Assembly: GCA_010094025.1 (NCBI GenBank)
Contig: ML991798.1
Span: 248,001 to 312,000 of the forward strand
DNA: 64,000 nucleotides
Source: Viridothelium virens
Taxonomy: Eukaryota; Ascomycota; Dothideomycetes; Trypetheliales; Trypetheliaceae
Direction: 5' to 3'
Each line of letters starts with the position of its first letter. The stretch's first letter is position 1. A program made the position numbers and the translations under genes. Below are positions 1 to 11,179 of the stretch, in pieces. Under the pieces are notes generated by a model. That model was not told where the DNA came from. It saw nothing but the letters and a program-made list of their open reading frames with translations, and did not search any database.

Positions 1-497
1 TTCGAGGCCTGTGCAAGAAAGGCGACACATGCGAATACCTGCACGAGTACAACATTCGCGGCATGCCCGAATGCACCTATTGGGCTCGAGACGGTACCTG
101 CCCCAAAAATGCGGACGACTGCCTATATCTGCATCTCGATAGCGATCTAAAACGACCGTCATGTCCTCATTACGAGCGCGGCTTTTGCCCCCTAGGTCCA
201 CACTGTGCGAACAAGCACGTACGTAGAACATCTATATGCCGCTTCTACTTGGCTGGTTTCTGTCCCAATGGGAAGGGATGCGAAGAAGGGGCACATCCCC
301 GCTTCCCGGAAGATCTGAAGAAGCCTGAAGTCCGGATAATCAAAACTGCGGAGCAGAAGGAGCAGGAACTACTGGCAAGACAGGCGAAGTTGCAGGAGGA
401 GCAAGAACGGGAATTTGAACGAGGCCAAGATCAGGCTGGACCTCCGAACAAATGGAGAGGCAGAGGCAGACGGCACGCTGGCTGGAGGCGCAGATGA
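1..497 (+). CDS. YTH1: mRNA 3'-end processing CCCH zinc-finger protein Yth1 (5' part missing)
   Basis: 3' part of the CCCH zinc-finger subunit of the cleavage and polyadenylation factor (CPSF30/Yth1), which binds pre-mRNA near the poly(A) site in the nucleus. The frame is open from the first bases of the window, so the gene starts upstream. The end of one finger (GLCKKGDTCEYLHEY) and three further fingers are visible: CTYWARDGTCPKN...CLYLH, CPHYERGFCPLGPHCANKH and CRFYLAGFCPNGKGCEEGAH. A Glu/Gln-rich stretch and a short Arg/Gly tail (WRGRGRRHAGWRRR) follow. Yth1 normally has five fingers, so the first one or two lie outside the window. The next gene (WSS1) points towards it. Seen: fingers and stop. 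Inferred: the function, by family. Confidence 0.93.
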   Translation, partial: RGLCKKGDTCEYLHEYNIRGMPECTYWARDGTCPKNADDCLYLHLDSDLKRPSCPHYERGFCPLGPHCANKHVRRTSICRFYLAGFCPNGKGCEEGAHPRFPEDLKKPEVRIIKTAEQKEQELLARQAKLQEEQEREFERGQDQAGPPNKWRGRGRRHAGWRRR

Positions 498-856
498 AGC
501 CTATTCACTGATCATGAGAGACATCTATTGATACCCTTTAGCATGCAGGTCACTTGCTGCCTTATGCACACTAAATGCGCACCGTTTGGACGTGCGGCTG
601 TATGACTTGCAGAATGATCTCCCGTGGGGAACCAGGAAAACAAAGCATCATAGACATCATAAAGTTTAGTCTTCTCGGCTGTTCGAACCACACATCATGC
701 TCGCTGTTACTAGGATAAGCACTGCTTATGCCATGCAATGCAGCCACTGGGCCTGCCGAAGTTCGGGCATGTCCTATCACTGGAACGCCTCACGTCTTGC
801 TGACCAACTATCGTCCGACGAGTCGCATTGTTACACGCAATGTATGAAGGCCTGAA
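498..856. other. intergenic, convergent 3' ends
   Basis: This 359-nt gap lies between the convergent stops of YTH1 and WSS1. It presumably holds both 3' UTRs. I see no coding or RNA feature in it. Confidence 0.6.
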
Positions 857-2456
857 TTACGACGATGCCTTCATGGTACCGCATTGGGCACATGTCCACC
901 ATTTGTCTTCCATGAAAAGTCCACACCTCCTGCAGGTCCAGCCAATGGAAGAGGAGCGGATCGTCGGTCGGACTTCCGCAGACTGACCTGCATTAGCTGA
1001 CAGTCGTCCATCTAACGTTCCTTGACGAATGCTAGAACTTTCTGCAAGCGAGCTCGGCCGCTCGATGCCACATGCGTCGCAGCAGAGATACTGCATCGGA
1101 TTCTCCAATGTGCAGACTGGGCAGGTCCAGTTGTCTAAACTTCCCGAAACGTCTACTGCTGTGGCTTGAGCCAAATGCCCTGGTGGTGGGGGTCCTCGTG
1201 CGTTTCGAGTAGACCTGCTGTCTTCACTAAGTGAGATTCGCGGCTCGCTGGCCGGGGTTGCTGTAGGACGTCTTCCTTTGGCTGCACTGGCCTCCGCTTC
1301 GAGAACTAATCTGGACACGGGACGACCGTTTCGAGCCACAGGGTCTTTGCTCTGCTTCTCCGACATCGTCGTATGGTTGCTTCGCGGAGCAAGATCCGCT
1401 CCCATCAGCTTATCTTGCTGACCTCCAGTGTCGATGTCCTCGTCATCATCTTCGATATACAATCCCGTTTCAGGACTCCACCCTAGACCACCTCTCTCGT
1501 GACTGACAGCAGTCGAATCATCGAGCCGTCGACTCTCTTCTTCCTCCATGAGCTCCATCAGCGCTTGGACTATCGCACGATCATTTGCATCATCCTCTTC
1601 TGCCTTCGTCCGGAACCCATTCCTGGATGCCTGATCGGCGAGTTTCTGACTCCCCTTCATCCCTGACGCGCATCCTTGCGTGATGGTTGCCCGCCGGATT
1701 GCAGCATCTGCAATGACTCGCCGCATGTCTGCGCCTCTCATCACTGGCGCGCCGCCAAGTCGTCGTCCATCTGCGTCTTTGCTTAATGTATTGCGCTTCT
1801 CTGCTGCACTTGCGCGAGCTTGTCGGCTCATTTCTGACAGCGGCATGCGCCTACCGCCGAGCTTACGGCCTTGCCCAAGGAAGCCTTCGCCAGTATAACC
1901 CTTCATAGATAATGAATAGTGGTCGTCCCGAAGCTCGTTCCATAATGCATGGAATTTATCATCGTGGGGGCCATGAACCACGTGCGACAATCTGCAATAA
2001 CGTTAGGTAGCTCTTCTACCGTGCAGTGTGAAAGGACTTACTCGTGCAGCATGGTATCTACAACGGTCTCTATGGGGAGGAATTGAGAAGGATCAGGCGT
2101 ATACCGAAGACGAATGCAGATCTTGTCCGTTTTGTTGATGTTCAGCCCTGCAACGAAGAATCAGAACGATTTGTAGACTTGAGTGCCGCTCTAAAAAGGA
2201 ATGTCCTACCTAAGAGTCTAGTGTCATCTGGAAGAAATTCTGTCAATGCACCTATCCGCCAGCCACGTTTCCTCATAATAGGCTTGACGAGAGATGCGAT
2301 TTTCCTTAGTTTCTCCAGCGCTTCTGGAGCTCTCGGCAGACTACGGAGGTGTTCATAGCAACCGAAATGAGAGTCGATTTCTTTGACATTGGCATAAGTC
2401 CTTTCGTGCTCGTCACCAACGCCACGACGCCTTCGGTTTCGACCAGAGCCACTCAT
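857..2456 (-). CDS. WSS1: WLM-domain metalloprotease Wss1 (DNA-protein crosslink repair)
   Basis: Three exons on the minus strand: 2456-2210, 2147-2042 and 1991-857, giving about 495 residues. The first and second joins fall inside Gly and Glu codons, and phases agree. The WLM domain runs from about residue 10 to 150. The catalytic zinc motif HELSHVVHGPHD is created by the second splice (about residues 117-128). The C-terminal half is low complexity and ends with two RanBP2-type zinc fingers (WTCPVCTLENPMQYLCCDAC and WTCRRCGLFMEDKWWTCAQC). Wss1/SPRTN-type proteases cut proteins covalently trapped on DNA and act with Cdc48 and SUMO. The start was chosen at MSGSGRNRR because WLM proteins begin shortly before the conserved block; an upstream ATG in the same frame would add a poorly conserved leader. 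An ACGCGT box lies about 150 nt upstream. Confidence 0.9.
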
Positions 2457-3029
2457 CTGCCCACAGGTTTCCAATGTAGAGAATGAACAGAGATGTTGAA
2501 ATGGCAGGAGGTGTATCGGTATCGGAGTGAATCGAGGATGGAAATGCTTCTGAATTGATCTTGAAGGACGAGAAGCTTGCGTAGTCACTGTGGCCAAATT
2601 GTACGCGTATATGTGATAGCCTGGGGAGTTGAAGGAAAGAGGATATTTTAGGAATCACAAAATTAGGAGTCTTACAGAGAAACCGCCTCCCATGAAGCAA
2701 GGGACCACATTTCCGTAGAAGAGTCCCGTAATCTCACTACACGCTTAGTTGGCGAAATGATATACTCTAGGTATGCAGGTCAAGTCAAGACCAGACTGGA
2801 CATAGAAAAATGACGCGGACAGGGATTTATAAGTATTTGGTCTGTGCACAAGTGTTATGCAGATCTTCGTGTTCTAAAGGTACGCCGGTACTGGGTACAT
2901 GTAGCGAATGGGAGGTGGGGTCATTGCAAACAAGTGCTGCAGTGACTGCTTCATCCCACGTCAACCATACTTCCATAGTTACGACCTAGGTAGTTATCCA
3001 GAGCTTCGGCAGCCTTCCATCTTCACACT
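2457..3029. other. divergent promoter region between WSS1 and the DUF1776 gene
   Basis: 573 nt between two divergent starts. It contains one ACGCGT hexamer at 2603-2608 (see separate entry). I see no other gene. Small open frames here have no family resemblance. Confidence 0.55.
2603..2608. promoter_or_regulatory. ACGCGT (MCB-like) box upstream of WSS1
   Basis: A perfect ACGCGT hexamer 147 nt upstream of the WSS1 start. In yeasts this is the MBF binding site of genes for S phase and DNA repair. A single hexamer can occur by chance; the role here is inference. Confidence 0.3.
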
Positions 3030-4554
3030 ATGTCTAACGAAGCTCAACAACTCCTCGACTACGTATACGCCTCTTCTCCATCTCCATTTCCACACGCTCG
3101 TCACTAACACTCCATTTCCTGATGCAGGTTAACGACGTCGCTGACGCGCTTGATCGGCACATCGACTTCGTCGCCGATAGCCTCAAGGACGCCGCCATCC
3201 GCGTCAACGATGCCTGGGGCCATCTCTCCGGCCGTCCTGCGCCTCTCCCTCCCCCTCCTCCACCACCTCCTCGGCTCCCGTTCTTTGGCCCTTCCACATC
3301 TCTCCAACACCTCCAGCGCTGGGTTTCACGGCACCGTGCCATCACCGCAGCCCTAGTCGCATTCTTCGGAACAAGCGCATTGTTATTGTATCGACAGAAA
3401 CGGGCTTATGTGAAGAAGCGGCGGGCGAAGAAGGCAAGCAATGGTGCGAGAAGCGAGGTGGTGATTGTTGCTGGGCCAGCGGAGAGTCCGATGGTAAAGG
3501 GATTGGCCGCGGACTTGGAGCGAAGGGGTTTCGTGGTGTACGTGGTCGTGGGCAGTCCGCAAGATGAGCTGAAAGTGCAGGAGAATGGAAGGCTTGATAT
3601 CCGGCCGTTGTATATGGATATCACTGAGGTATGTCGACCCATTGACTAGAGCGAGAGGTTTTTGGATGTATCTGGAGGTTCTGCTCAGGATCTTACCGCC
3701 CACTCTTCTTTCTAGCTCTTAACACTTTGAGCTGCGAGCTAACTAATTTGCTACAGCCAGCTTCTGCAGAAGATGCAATGGAACGGTTCAGTCGACTACT
3801 CCTGAATCCACATCATGCAATCGTCGGCGCAACACCTCATAAACTGAATCTGGCTGGGTTGGTAATTGCGCCAGATCTCGACTACCCTATTGGGCCCGCA
3901 GTAACGATAGAACCTGCAGAGTGGGCGGATGCGATGAACATAAAGGTTCTCGGCACGATTTACACAGCCCAAGCTTTCCTCCAGGTTCTCACTGATTTTC
4001 GGGCACGCGTAATCATGCTGACACCAAATGTCACCTCTTCCATGAAGTCGCCTTTCCACAGCGTGGAATCGGCCGTAATTGGCGCATTAGAGGGGTTCAC
4101 ATACTCTCTAGCTAGCGAGCTAGCAACTCTTGGCATCCATGTCTGCCATCTCAAGCTCGGAAATTTCGACCTGTCAAGTATTGGTGGACGACAACATGTC
4201 CAAAGGATACCAGGGACTGCTGTGCGCACGTGGCCCACATCAGCTCAAGCGACATACGGACGCAATTTCATTAGCCACAGCTCAGACGCAAGCAGAGGCA
4301 GTCCGCCACGCGAGCTATACAATGCGGTATTCGACGCGCTTGTCCAGAAAGGGCCAAGGCAGGTTTGGAGAGTTGGCCGAGGCAGCATGGCATACGAATT
4401 TGTTGGCAACTGGGTTCCAGCTGGCCTTGTGCAATGGATGTTAGGGATTCGCAAGATGGGCAACCATACTAATAATGACCGAGGAGCTGAGACAGCCTCA
4501 TCTGAAGATGAAGCTCACTCTGGGCAATGGGAGAAGGTGGAAGGCACAGCATGA
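3030..4554 (+). CDS. DUF1776 family protein (SDR-like fold, one membrane segment)
   Basis: Three exons: 3030-3062, 3128-3628 and 3757-4554, all joins in phase 0, giving 443 residues. Exon 1 codes only for MSNEAQQLLDY. The start was chosen because the family opens with a short block of this kind before the VADALDRHIDFVADSL helix. A proline run and a single hydrophobic segment (about residues 75-95, AITAALVAFFGTSALLLY) followed by basic residues suggest a membrane anchor. The C-terminal 300 residues look like a degenerate short-chain dehydrogenase: a beta-alpha start (VVIVAGPAESPMVKGLAADL), a LAGLVIAPDLDYPIGP segment and an SVESAVIGALEGFTYSLASE helix where the catalytic Tyr-x3-Lys would sit but is absent. 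Function unknown in all fungi I know of. Confidence 0.82.
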
Positions 4555-5814
4555 CTGCAAGCGATCCGATTGGACGGAGAATTTGATGATCTTCCCTACA
4601 GGGCGATCCACCTGCGGCGCCTGGGGACCTCTACTCATTTCCGCAACTGTGTTATTCTTACATACGACTCTCCTCATAGAGATACTTACGATACGATGAG
4701 ACTAGAATATATTCTCGGAAGCATCTTCTTCTAGTCTGACTTGAATGGAACTCTAATTTCGAACGCGGAGCTCGTATACACTTAACCCTGGATAATCTAG
4801 GGGCCGAGAGTGAGGAGAGGTGAGACAGGCACCGGGAGGACCCCAAAACGGCGGAGAGTTGCGCCGGCAGATTTGAGGTGCTGGCGTGCTTGGTAAGGCT
4901 GAAGAAGTTTGCCGATCTGACTAGCAGGCGGGAGGATTGTTCGGCCAGCCGATGTTGATGTAGAGATGCCTTGATCATTGTAATCGATTGTTCTGAGTAG
5001 GACGCAGAGTTTCCATCAGAGCGAAGTTAGAACATGTGCCGGAGCTTGGGCGATTGCGATGAACTGTTTCGTGGATGGACTATTGATAGTATGCGAGGTA
5101 AGTAAGGCATGAAATGGTGCGTCATTCACCTGCAGGTCTGAAAGCGTGAGCATGGTTCGGGATGTTGGAAACGATCGTGGCCCCTGACACGATGCCACTC
5201 GAATGCAGGGCATGTGGTGAGACGGGCGTGATTCGCCATGGCCAGAGCTAGGCTGAGATGAATTTCATCTGGAGCATTAACGTGCGGGTGCTAGCATCGT
5301 GCCCGTGTAATATTGCCCTTCCGTGCCTTCTGTGGAGGATCCCTGCGCCTGCGCCTGCGCCATCGCCATCGACGCCAAGACTTGAAACCCCTTGGACATT
5401 TGCAACAGCAACACCTCCCTCCCTCATCTACCCTCTGCCTACATGCTAGGTCCGACCCTCACAGTCACTCTTTTGCCCACCCTTCTCTTCAACCTGTCTG
5501 TCCCTTTGAGCATATCCACGCAATACCATTCTCCCTCTACTCATCCCCCGTGGCCCCCCACGCCGATTGCCTCACAGCTACGCCGCTTCGGAGGATCCTT
5601 CACGCCTCAGTCTCAGCGACACTTTCGTACATTGATGCTATCCTAGTCGAAACTTACGAACGCCTGGATTGTTATTCACTAAGAGCATCTTGCGGCAACG
5701 TCCTGTTCTCTACAAGAACTCGCTTCTTCCTGCACCCCCGCTCATCTTGTTTCACATGCCGGAATTGCAAGTCCTTGGCTGTTCGTTTACTAGGTCTCTT
5801 CGGTCTCGACGGCC
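4555..5814. other. intergenic region with CT-rich leader and short GC-rich hexamer repeat
   Basis: 1.26 kb between the DUF1776 gene and the Sel1-repeat gene. The right half (about 5380-5800) is CT-rich, as is usual for leaders of fungal genes, and probably holds the promoter and 5' UTR of the downstream gene. Bases 5341-5371 are a short repeat of TGCGCC followed by ATCGCC units. Open frames in this stretch have no family resemblance. Confidence 0.5.
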
Positions 5815-8179
5815 ATGTCTAAACGACCCGACTTCATCGACCTGAGGTCTGCGTCCTCAAACGATCTGCCGCGACCAAATGTGCACCTTGGCGACCTCCC
5901 CTCTCCCCGAACAGGGGAGGTCCCCCCGGCTCTTTCCCCCCTCGACGCTTTCGCCATGGCGTCTCGCATGCTGGCAAAGAGATTCGAAGAGAAGCAAACA
6001 AATGGCCGGAGGATCAGCAGGTTGCCGCATTTGGATATAGCAAACGAGTTTGGGAGGCCAAGACCTGGATTTTCACGCGCTGATTCAGGAGGCATGGGAA
6101 GCCCAATGAGTGTCCAGTCGGAGCCCCGAGCAGATAGAGGGGAAAGTCGGAGTGATGCGATCCCGTCGGGCCTGAGTCCAACCTTGGCCTCTCAGCAGAT
6201 TCGTCCAATTTCACAATATCCACTACTACAGAACCAGCCAGAACAGCAAAAGAGATTGGTTAGGCAAAATACGGCGCCATCTTCAAGCAACACGACACCA
6301 CCAGTGGATTATTTTGACCTCCCGAGGTCGTCCTCTCCCGAAGCGATCGACCCACGCTACGTAGTCCAGCAAGCAACGCCTCCATCAGAGGCTGGCCAAC
6401 AGAGTGGGGATTCATATACAAGCCTACCTCTTAGGCAACGGGGTCTCACCTCTTCGACGACCAGCACTCGAGGAACTGGCCCGGTAAGACTGGCACCAAC
6501 GTATTCACCACAAGCTCGACCAGCTCGGAGTACCTCCAGTATCCGATCCGTACCGCAAGATTCTGGTGACGACTACGATAATCGATCAATCTCTGACTCT
6601 GACTACTTTCGCCCAAGAAAGTTATCTGGGAGCAGTGCCTTTTCGGGCTCGCAACCGCAGTCTCCCTATACAGGAGCCACCCAGCGACCGCCCTCTGTTA
6701 ATTCTGAATACTCCATAGGCGGGACGCGGGTGCCCCGAGGAGGTATCAATTTTTCGAGACCCATCAGTCGGTCTGGGATGAATAAGCCTACAACAATGGA
6801 TACGCCACTAAGGCAAGGCTCTAATGCAAGCTCTTACACGAGACCATCTTTGGAAACCATGCCTTCCACCGACACAAGACCATCCGTTGACTCGCCTCTG
6901 AGACAGGACTCTGGGACGGGCTCAGCTACTTCACATCTGGACCAAAATGTGCAGACCCCAATGAGCAATGCGAGTGTAGACGACTATTTTGCTGGAGGTG
7001 GACCTGCTCCCTCCTACATTTACGCAAAATACTCGCTACCCCGTGGAAGGACCGTAGAACGCGACTCGGTAAACCATCTCCGAAACTCCTGGCTCCACCA
7101 TTTTCAATTCGACGCTGCAAATGTTGAAACTCAATCCGTACCTTCGACGCCCATAGGCCGTGCCTATTCACCCCATCCCATTCCCGTCCAACTCCAAGCG
7201 GGCATAAACCCCATTCGAAGCCAATCCGCCGACGATCATGCAGCCTTCCCTCCCCGGCGAAGCTCGCACCGCACCAACCCCTCGGCCCCTTCCGTCACAG
7301 CCCCCTCTGTCTCTTCCACTAGCACCGTCAAACCGCACACGCATGGCTCTCGGCCAGCGGCTGCCGATCTCACCCCGCAAGAACATCTCGATAAAGGCAT
7401 CCAGCTCCACTCGGACGGCTTCCTCAAAGAATCCACCTACCACCTACGCCTCGCCGCCCACGCCGGCCTCCCGACAGCGATGCTCCTCTACGCACTGGCC
7501 TGCCGCCACGGCTGGGGCATGCGTCCGTCACAGGAGGAAGGCGTCCGATGGCTGCGCAAAGCTGTCGACAGCGCCTCGCTCGAGGTCGCCGACGACACCG
7601 CTCTATCCTCAGGCACCGCTACCGACTATACCGAGTCGAAGACGCGCAAGGCGCAGTTTGCGCTGAGCATCTACGAGCTCGGGGTCAGCTACATGAACGG
7701 GTGGGGCATTGCGCAGGATCGGAGCCTGGCCCTGCGCTGTTTCGAGATCGCGGGGAGCTGGGGGGATGTGGATGCGTTGGCGGAGGCGGGCTTCTGTTAT
7801 ACAGAGGGGGTGGGGTGTAGGAAGGACTTGAAGAAGGCGGCAAGGTTCTATCGAATGGCGGAGGCGCGGGGGATGAGTATGGCGGGAAATAGCTGGTACG
7901 TGCTCTCTTTTAATGTACAGTTCTTCTCTTGTGTGAAGCGCAGTGCAATGGGGGGAAAACGGCAAGAGATGCTAACGTTCCCATAACAGGATCTACAAGG
8001 ACAAATACATGGACGATCCTCCCGAGCGCCAGGGTCGTGGTCGGGGTCGCTCTGTGTCGAAGAAGGAAATCAAGGAGAAAGAAAAGAAGCCGCGTGAGAA
8101 ATCCCGTACGAGAGGCCTCTTCAGTCGTAGGAAGCATGCAGGCACGCCGGAACCCCCTCCACCGGCTATGGGGCAATGA
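5815..8179 (+). CDS. Sel1-repeat protein of the Nif1/Dsf2 type
   Basis: Two exons, 5815-7895 and 7990-8179, joined within a Trp codon (TG|G), giving about 756 residues. The first 520 residues are Ser/Pro/Arg-rich and look disordered. They include short segments such as PPVDYFDLPRSSSPE that could be kinase or 14-3-3 sites. From about residue 520 there are Sel1 (TPR-like) repeats: HLDKGIQLHSDGFLKESTYH, PTAMLLYALACRHGWGMRPS, YELGVSYMNGWGIAQDRSLA and DALAEAGFCYTEGVGCRKDL. The C-terminus is very basic (KKEIKEKEKKPREKSRTRG). This architecture matches proteins annotated in filamentous fungi as cell cycle inhibitor Nif1 (S. pombe Nim1 interactor) and S. cerevisiae Dsf2. The chitin synthase activator Chs4/Skt5 family is an alternative with the same repeats, but the N-terminus does not fit it as well. 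Confidence 0.82.
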
Positions 8180-8703
8180 GTGGCAGGTGACTTATGCACC
8201 TAAAAACTTGATGTGATCACGGCTGCCCTTTCCTTTCTTTTGTTTATTATCTGCTGGTCCAAACGCTTCATCCGTCTCTCTCTCATTCACTAGCGGCTCA
8301 ATTGCTTCTAAGCTGCCTTCTATCTTTCATCACTCTCTGGTGAGGAGTTTTGACATTTGCGGAGCTGGGCTTGTGCATCTTCACTCTTATCAAAGCCTCG
8401 AGACGTCTCTGGGCCTCGTCGAAGACCGGTGTTTGCGATTGCAAATGCATATTGTTGCATATTTGTTGGGCGCCTGGGGAGCGTTCTCACTATTCGTTTC
8501 CTTTTCTCCATCTTGTTCACACTCTGTACTGGTGAATAATTGGGTTATCGGATTTTTGGGAGCGGCGACTGCGTCTGTGCTGAGTGCGTGTAATTTTTGT
8601 CTATTATATCCCACAATATGACCTCTCAAATAGAGACGAGAGCAATGCTCCATTTACTATTACACATATTGGACTACGTGGCACAAGCAGCTTTTACTAT
8701 AAG
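8180..8703. other. intergenic, convergent 3' ends
   Basis: 524 nt between the convergent stops of the Sel1-repeat gene and PFA4. It presumably holds 3' UTRs. Nothing else is supportable. Confidence 0.5.
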
Positions 8704-10214
8704 CTACTCAGCTTTCTGTAGGCGCTTTCTTTGCAGCAGAACGCTCAAAGGGATGTCTTCTTCATCGTAGAACTCGGCGTCTTCATCGAGTCCAAAATCA
8801 GCCAGGCTCTCCCCCTCAGAGTTCTTCCAAGATTCTTCGCCACGCACATTCACTGCAACCGGTCTTCGCTCAACTTCGTCCTCATCAGAATCTTCACTTT
8901 GCTCTCCTTCCTCGCCATCACCATCACCATCCTGCTCCCATCGCACGCTCGCCTCCAACCTCTCCACAAACGGCTTCCGTCTCACCACGCCCTCGCCATC
9001 CCTCCTCCACCTCTTTATATCCTGCTCCTGCCTCCTCCTAAACGCCTCCACATCCACCCCCTCATCCCCATGCACAAACGCACTTCTCCCTTCTTCCCAC
9101 GGTCTCGGCCAACCCCTCGCCATGCGATCCGGATCCGGTGGCGGCCACACCGCGTCCTCACTCTCAAACCCATTGACCTCGAACTCTAGCCCACTCTCAA
9201 CGCTCGGGCTCGCAGCAAACGGCCAGAACCAAGCGAGCGGGTTCGCGGCACCCATGCCCTGGACGCAATTGCGCCAGATGCCGATGTCGTAGGGGAATTC
9301 CTGCTTGCGGATGGGGATTCTCTGGCCGTCGGGCCCGTCGAGGACGCCGCCGAAGTGGCGGGCGCGGTGGAGGAGGGTAGCGTGGCGCTCGAGCTCCCAG
9401 GATTCGATGGTGGTGGTGTTGGTAAAGAGGCTGTAGGCGGTGCGGAGGAGGAGGATGGTGAGGGCGGTCCAGGTGAGGAAGGTGGTGAGGAGAAGGAGGA
9501 AGAGGTGGGTGAGTTGGAGGACGGAGGGGCCGAGATACTGTTGGGGGGGAATTGTTAGGGGAGAATGGAGGAAGGGGATCCGGGGGGGGAGTTCGGGGTG
9601 CGGGAGAAGGGTCAGACGTACACTGGGGAGATTGCGCGATTGGAAGATTAGAGCAGCGCGAAGGTAGAGGAAATAGCCCAGACAGGTCATAGCAGCGACG
9701 GCGTAGAAGAGAAAACGGATGAAATGCGGAAAGACACGATGAGAGACACAGTTCAGAGTCCAGGGACAATGATGATCCATTTTGAGAATGCACCTACCGT
9801 TTTGCAGTTAACTTACAAACTCAATTCTCTATTGTATGCGGTTCTTCGTGCTCACCTCTGGCAGAGCCGACAGTGGTGAGCCCGCGGTGGCTTGGGTGCC
9901 TCACATTTACGGCACCAGCGCTGTGGTATTGACTTTGGCGTCTCTCTGGTGGATTCATGTTTATTGTCATCCGCTTGTTTAGAGGTTTTCACCCTTGGCT
10001 GCCATCCCTCTGGTACACGACCCGGATCAGTCCGGCATGCTCGCATATAGCAGATGAGCAAACAGCCTACAAGGGCATTGAATATCAGGCTTTGTCGGCG
10101 GTCAAGTGGACCTGGCTCAAGCTGGAGGAATAACAGCTGTGAACTATATGCCAGAAACGCAATGAGTGATAGGACTGCTGGGACTGCGAGCTTCCGCAAA
10201 ATTGTCCCATCCAT
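8704..10214 (-). CDS. PFA4: DHHC palmitoyltransferase Pfa4
   Basis: Three exons: 10214-9856, 9793-9622 and 9537-8704, giving 454 residues. The DHHC cysteine-rich domain RWCRKCEAPKPPRAHHCRLC...CILKMDHHCPW spans the first splice (Arg codon AG|G). Two membrane segments precede it (LAVPAVLSLIAFLAYSSQLL; SLIFNALVGCLLICYMRA) and two follow (LFYAVAAMTCLGYFLYLRA; LTHLFLLLLTTFLTWTALTI). The second intron (9621-9538) is 84 nt, a multiple of three and without a stop, so the frame stays open if it is retained. I call it an intron because it has GTACGT and CAACAG ends and because family members run straight from NLPS to YLGPS. Pfa4 acylates chitin synthase 3 in the ER of yeast. The acidic C-terminal tail is variable in the family. 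Confidence 0.9.
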
Positions 10215-11179
10215 AATATCGGTAGTGTCTTGCGCTGAGGGATCTCATACGTCGACCGTGACGACTGATCTCTGAATAGGTACCTTAGGTATTATGCTGC
10301 TGCTGTGCACGGGCAGGTACCAGTGTCTCTATGTAGTACGGGGTGACGGAAGGATGTCCGGCGTAGCTAGAGAGCTAGAGATGAAGTCGGCCCCTTCCCG
10401 GTCTATCGCTTCTCGATTGGGCAACTTCCCTGCTGTGCCTGCTCAATGGGATGAGGTACTTTTGTTCGGTGATAGGCCACTCTCTGTTGCGCTCCTTTCC
10501 AGCTGCAAACATGTATCCGAACACTGTTCCGGATGTTCCAAGGGAACCAGCTCTCCGGTCAAACTTTAGTAAGGATGAAGCAGCTAAGAGGAGGACGGGC
10601 AACTTGAGCTGGGCTCAACGGTGCCGCTAACGACGGCCAGACGCACGAGGGAGAGTCCAGGTCTTGCCGATCGCCAAAGTCTGTTTGGGTTTGGAAGGCC
10701 TCGACACCTCGACGTCACTGCCTGTTTCAATCACCATGCCCGAGCTTCGGTGCTTCGATGCAAGAGCACTTTACAACCTCACTTTACTCTCGTCTGCAAC
10801 ATCTAGGTAGTCATATGACATTACCGCATTCTTCCTTTTCTTTTTGAAAATCACGAAACCAACATTTAATGCTGATTACCACCGGTGCTCACTAATCCGT
10901 CGTATCGCCCGCCTTTGATTCTAGAACCTTGGCTTTCGAAACTGACCTCCCGTCGTCCCAATTTGCAGCCTGCATCGGTCTTGCACCTCCTCGCGGAGCT
11001 GCTTTCACATCGTTGCATTGACAAACTACGGATTCAGCTAGAGAGTCTCGTTCGAGGAAAGGATTTGTCCGTTCCACAAACGACGCCGGGTCGGATGAAG
11101 GAGCAAAAAGTACCTTCTTCCAGTTTTAGATCTGGATGGTTAGGGAAGTGGTGGTCGGAGGGGGAAAATCTTATCCGCA
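10215..11179. other. divergent promoter region between PFA4 and the histidine kinase
   Basis: 965 nt between divergent starts. Several short open frames lie here but none has a recognisable domain. A 5' exon of the kinase could hide in 10885-11170, where a frame runs up to MKEQKVPSSSF and then stops. Confidence 0.45.

Noticed and set aside
9197-9793. 198-residue frame overlapping PFA4
   Set aside because: Pro/His/Arg-rich shadow in another frame; PFA4 has the DHHC motif and membrane segments.
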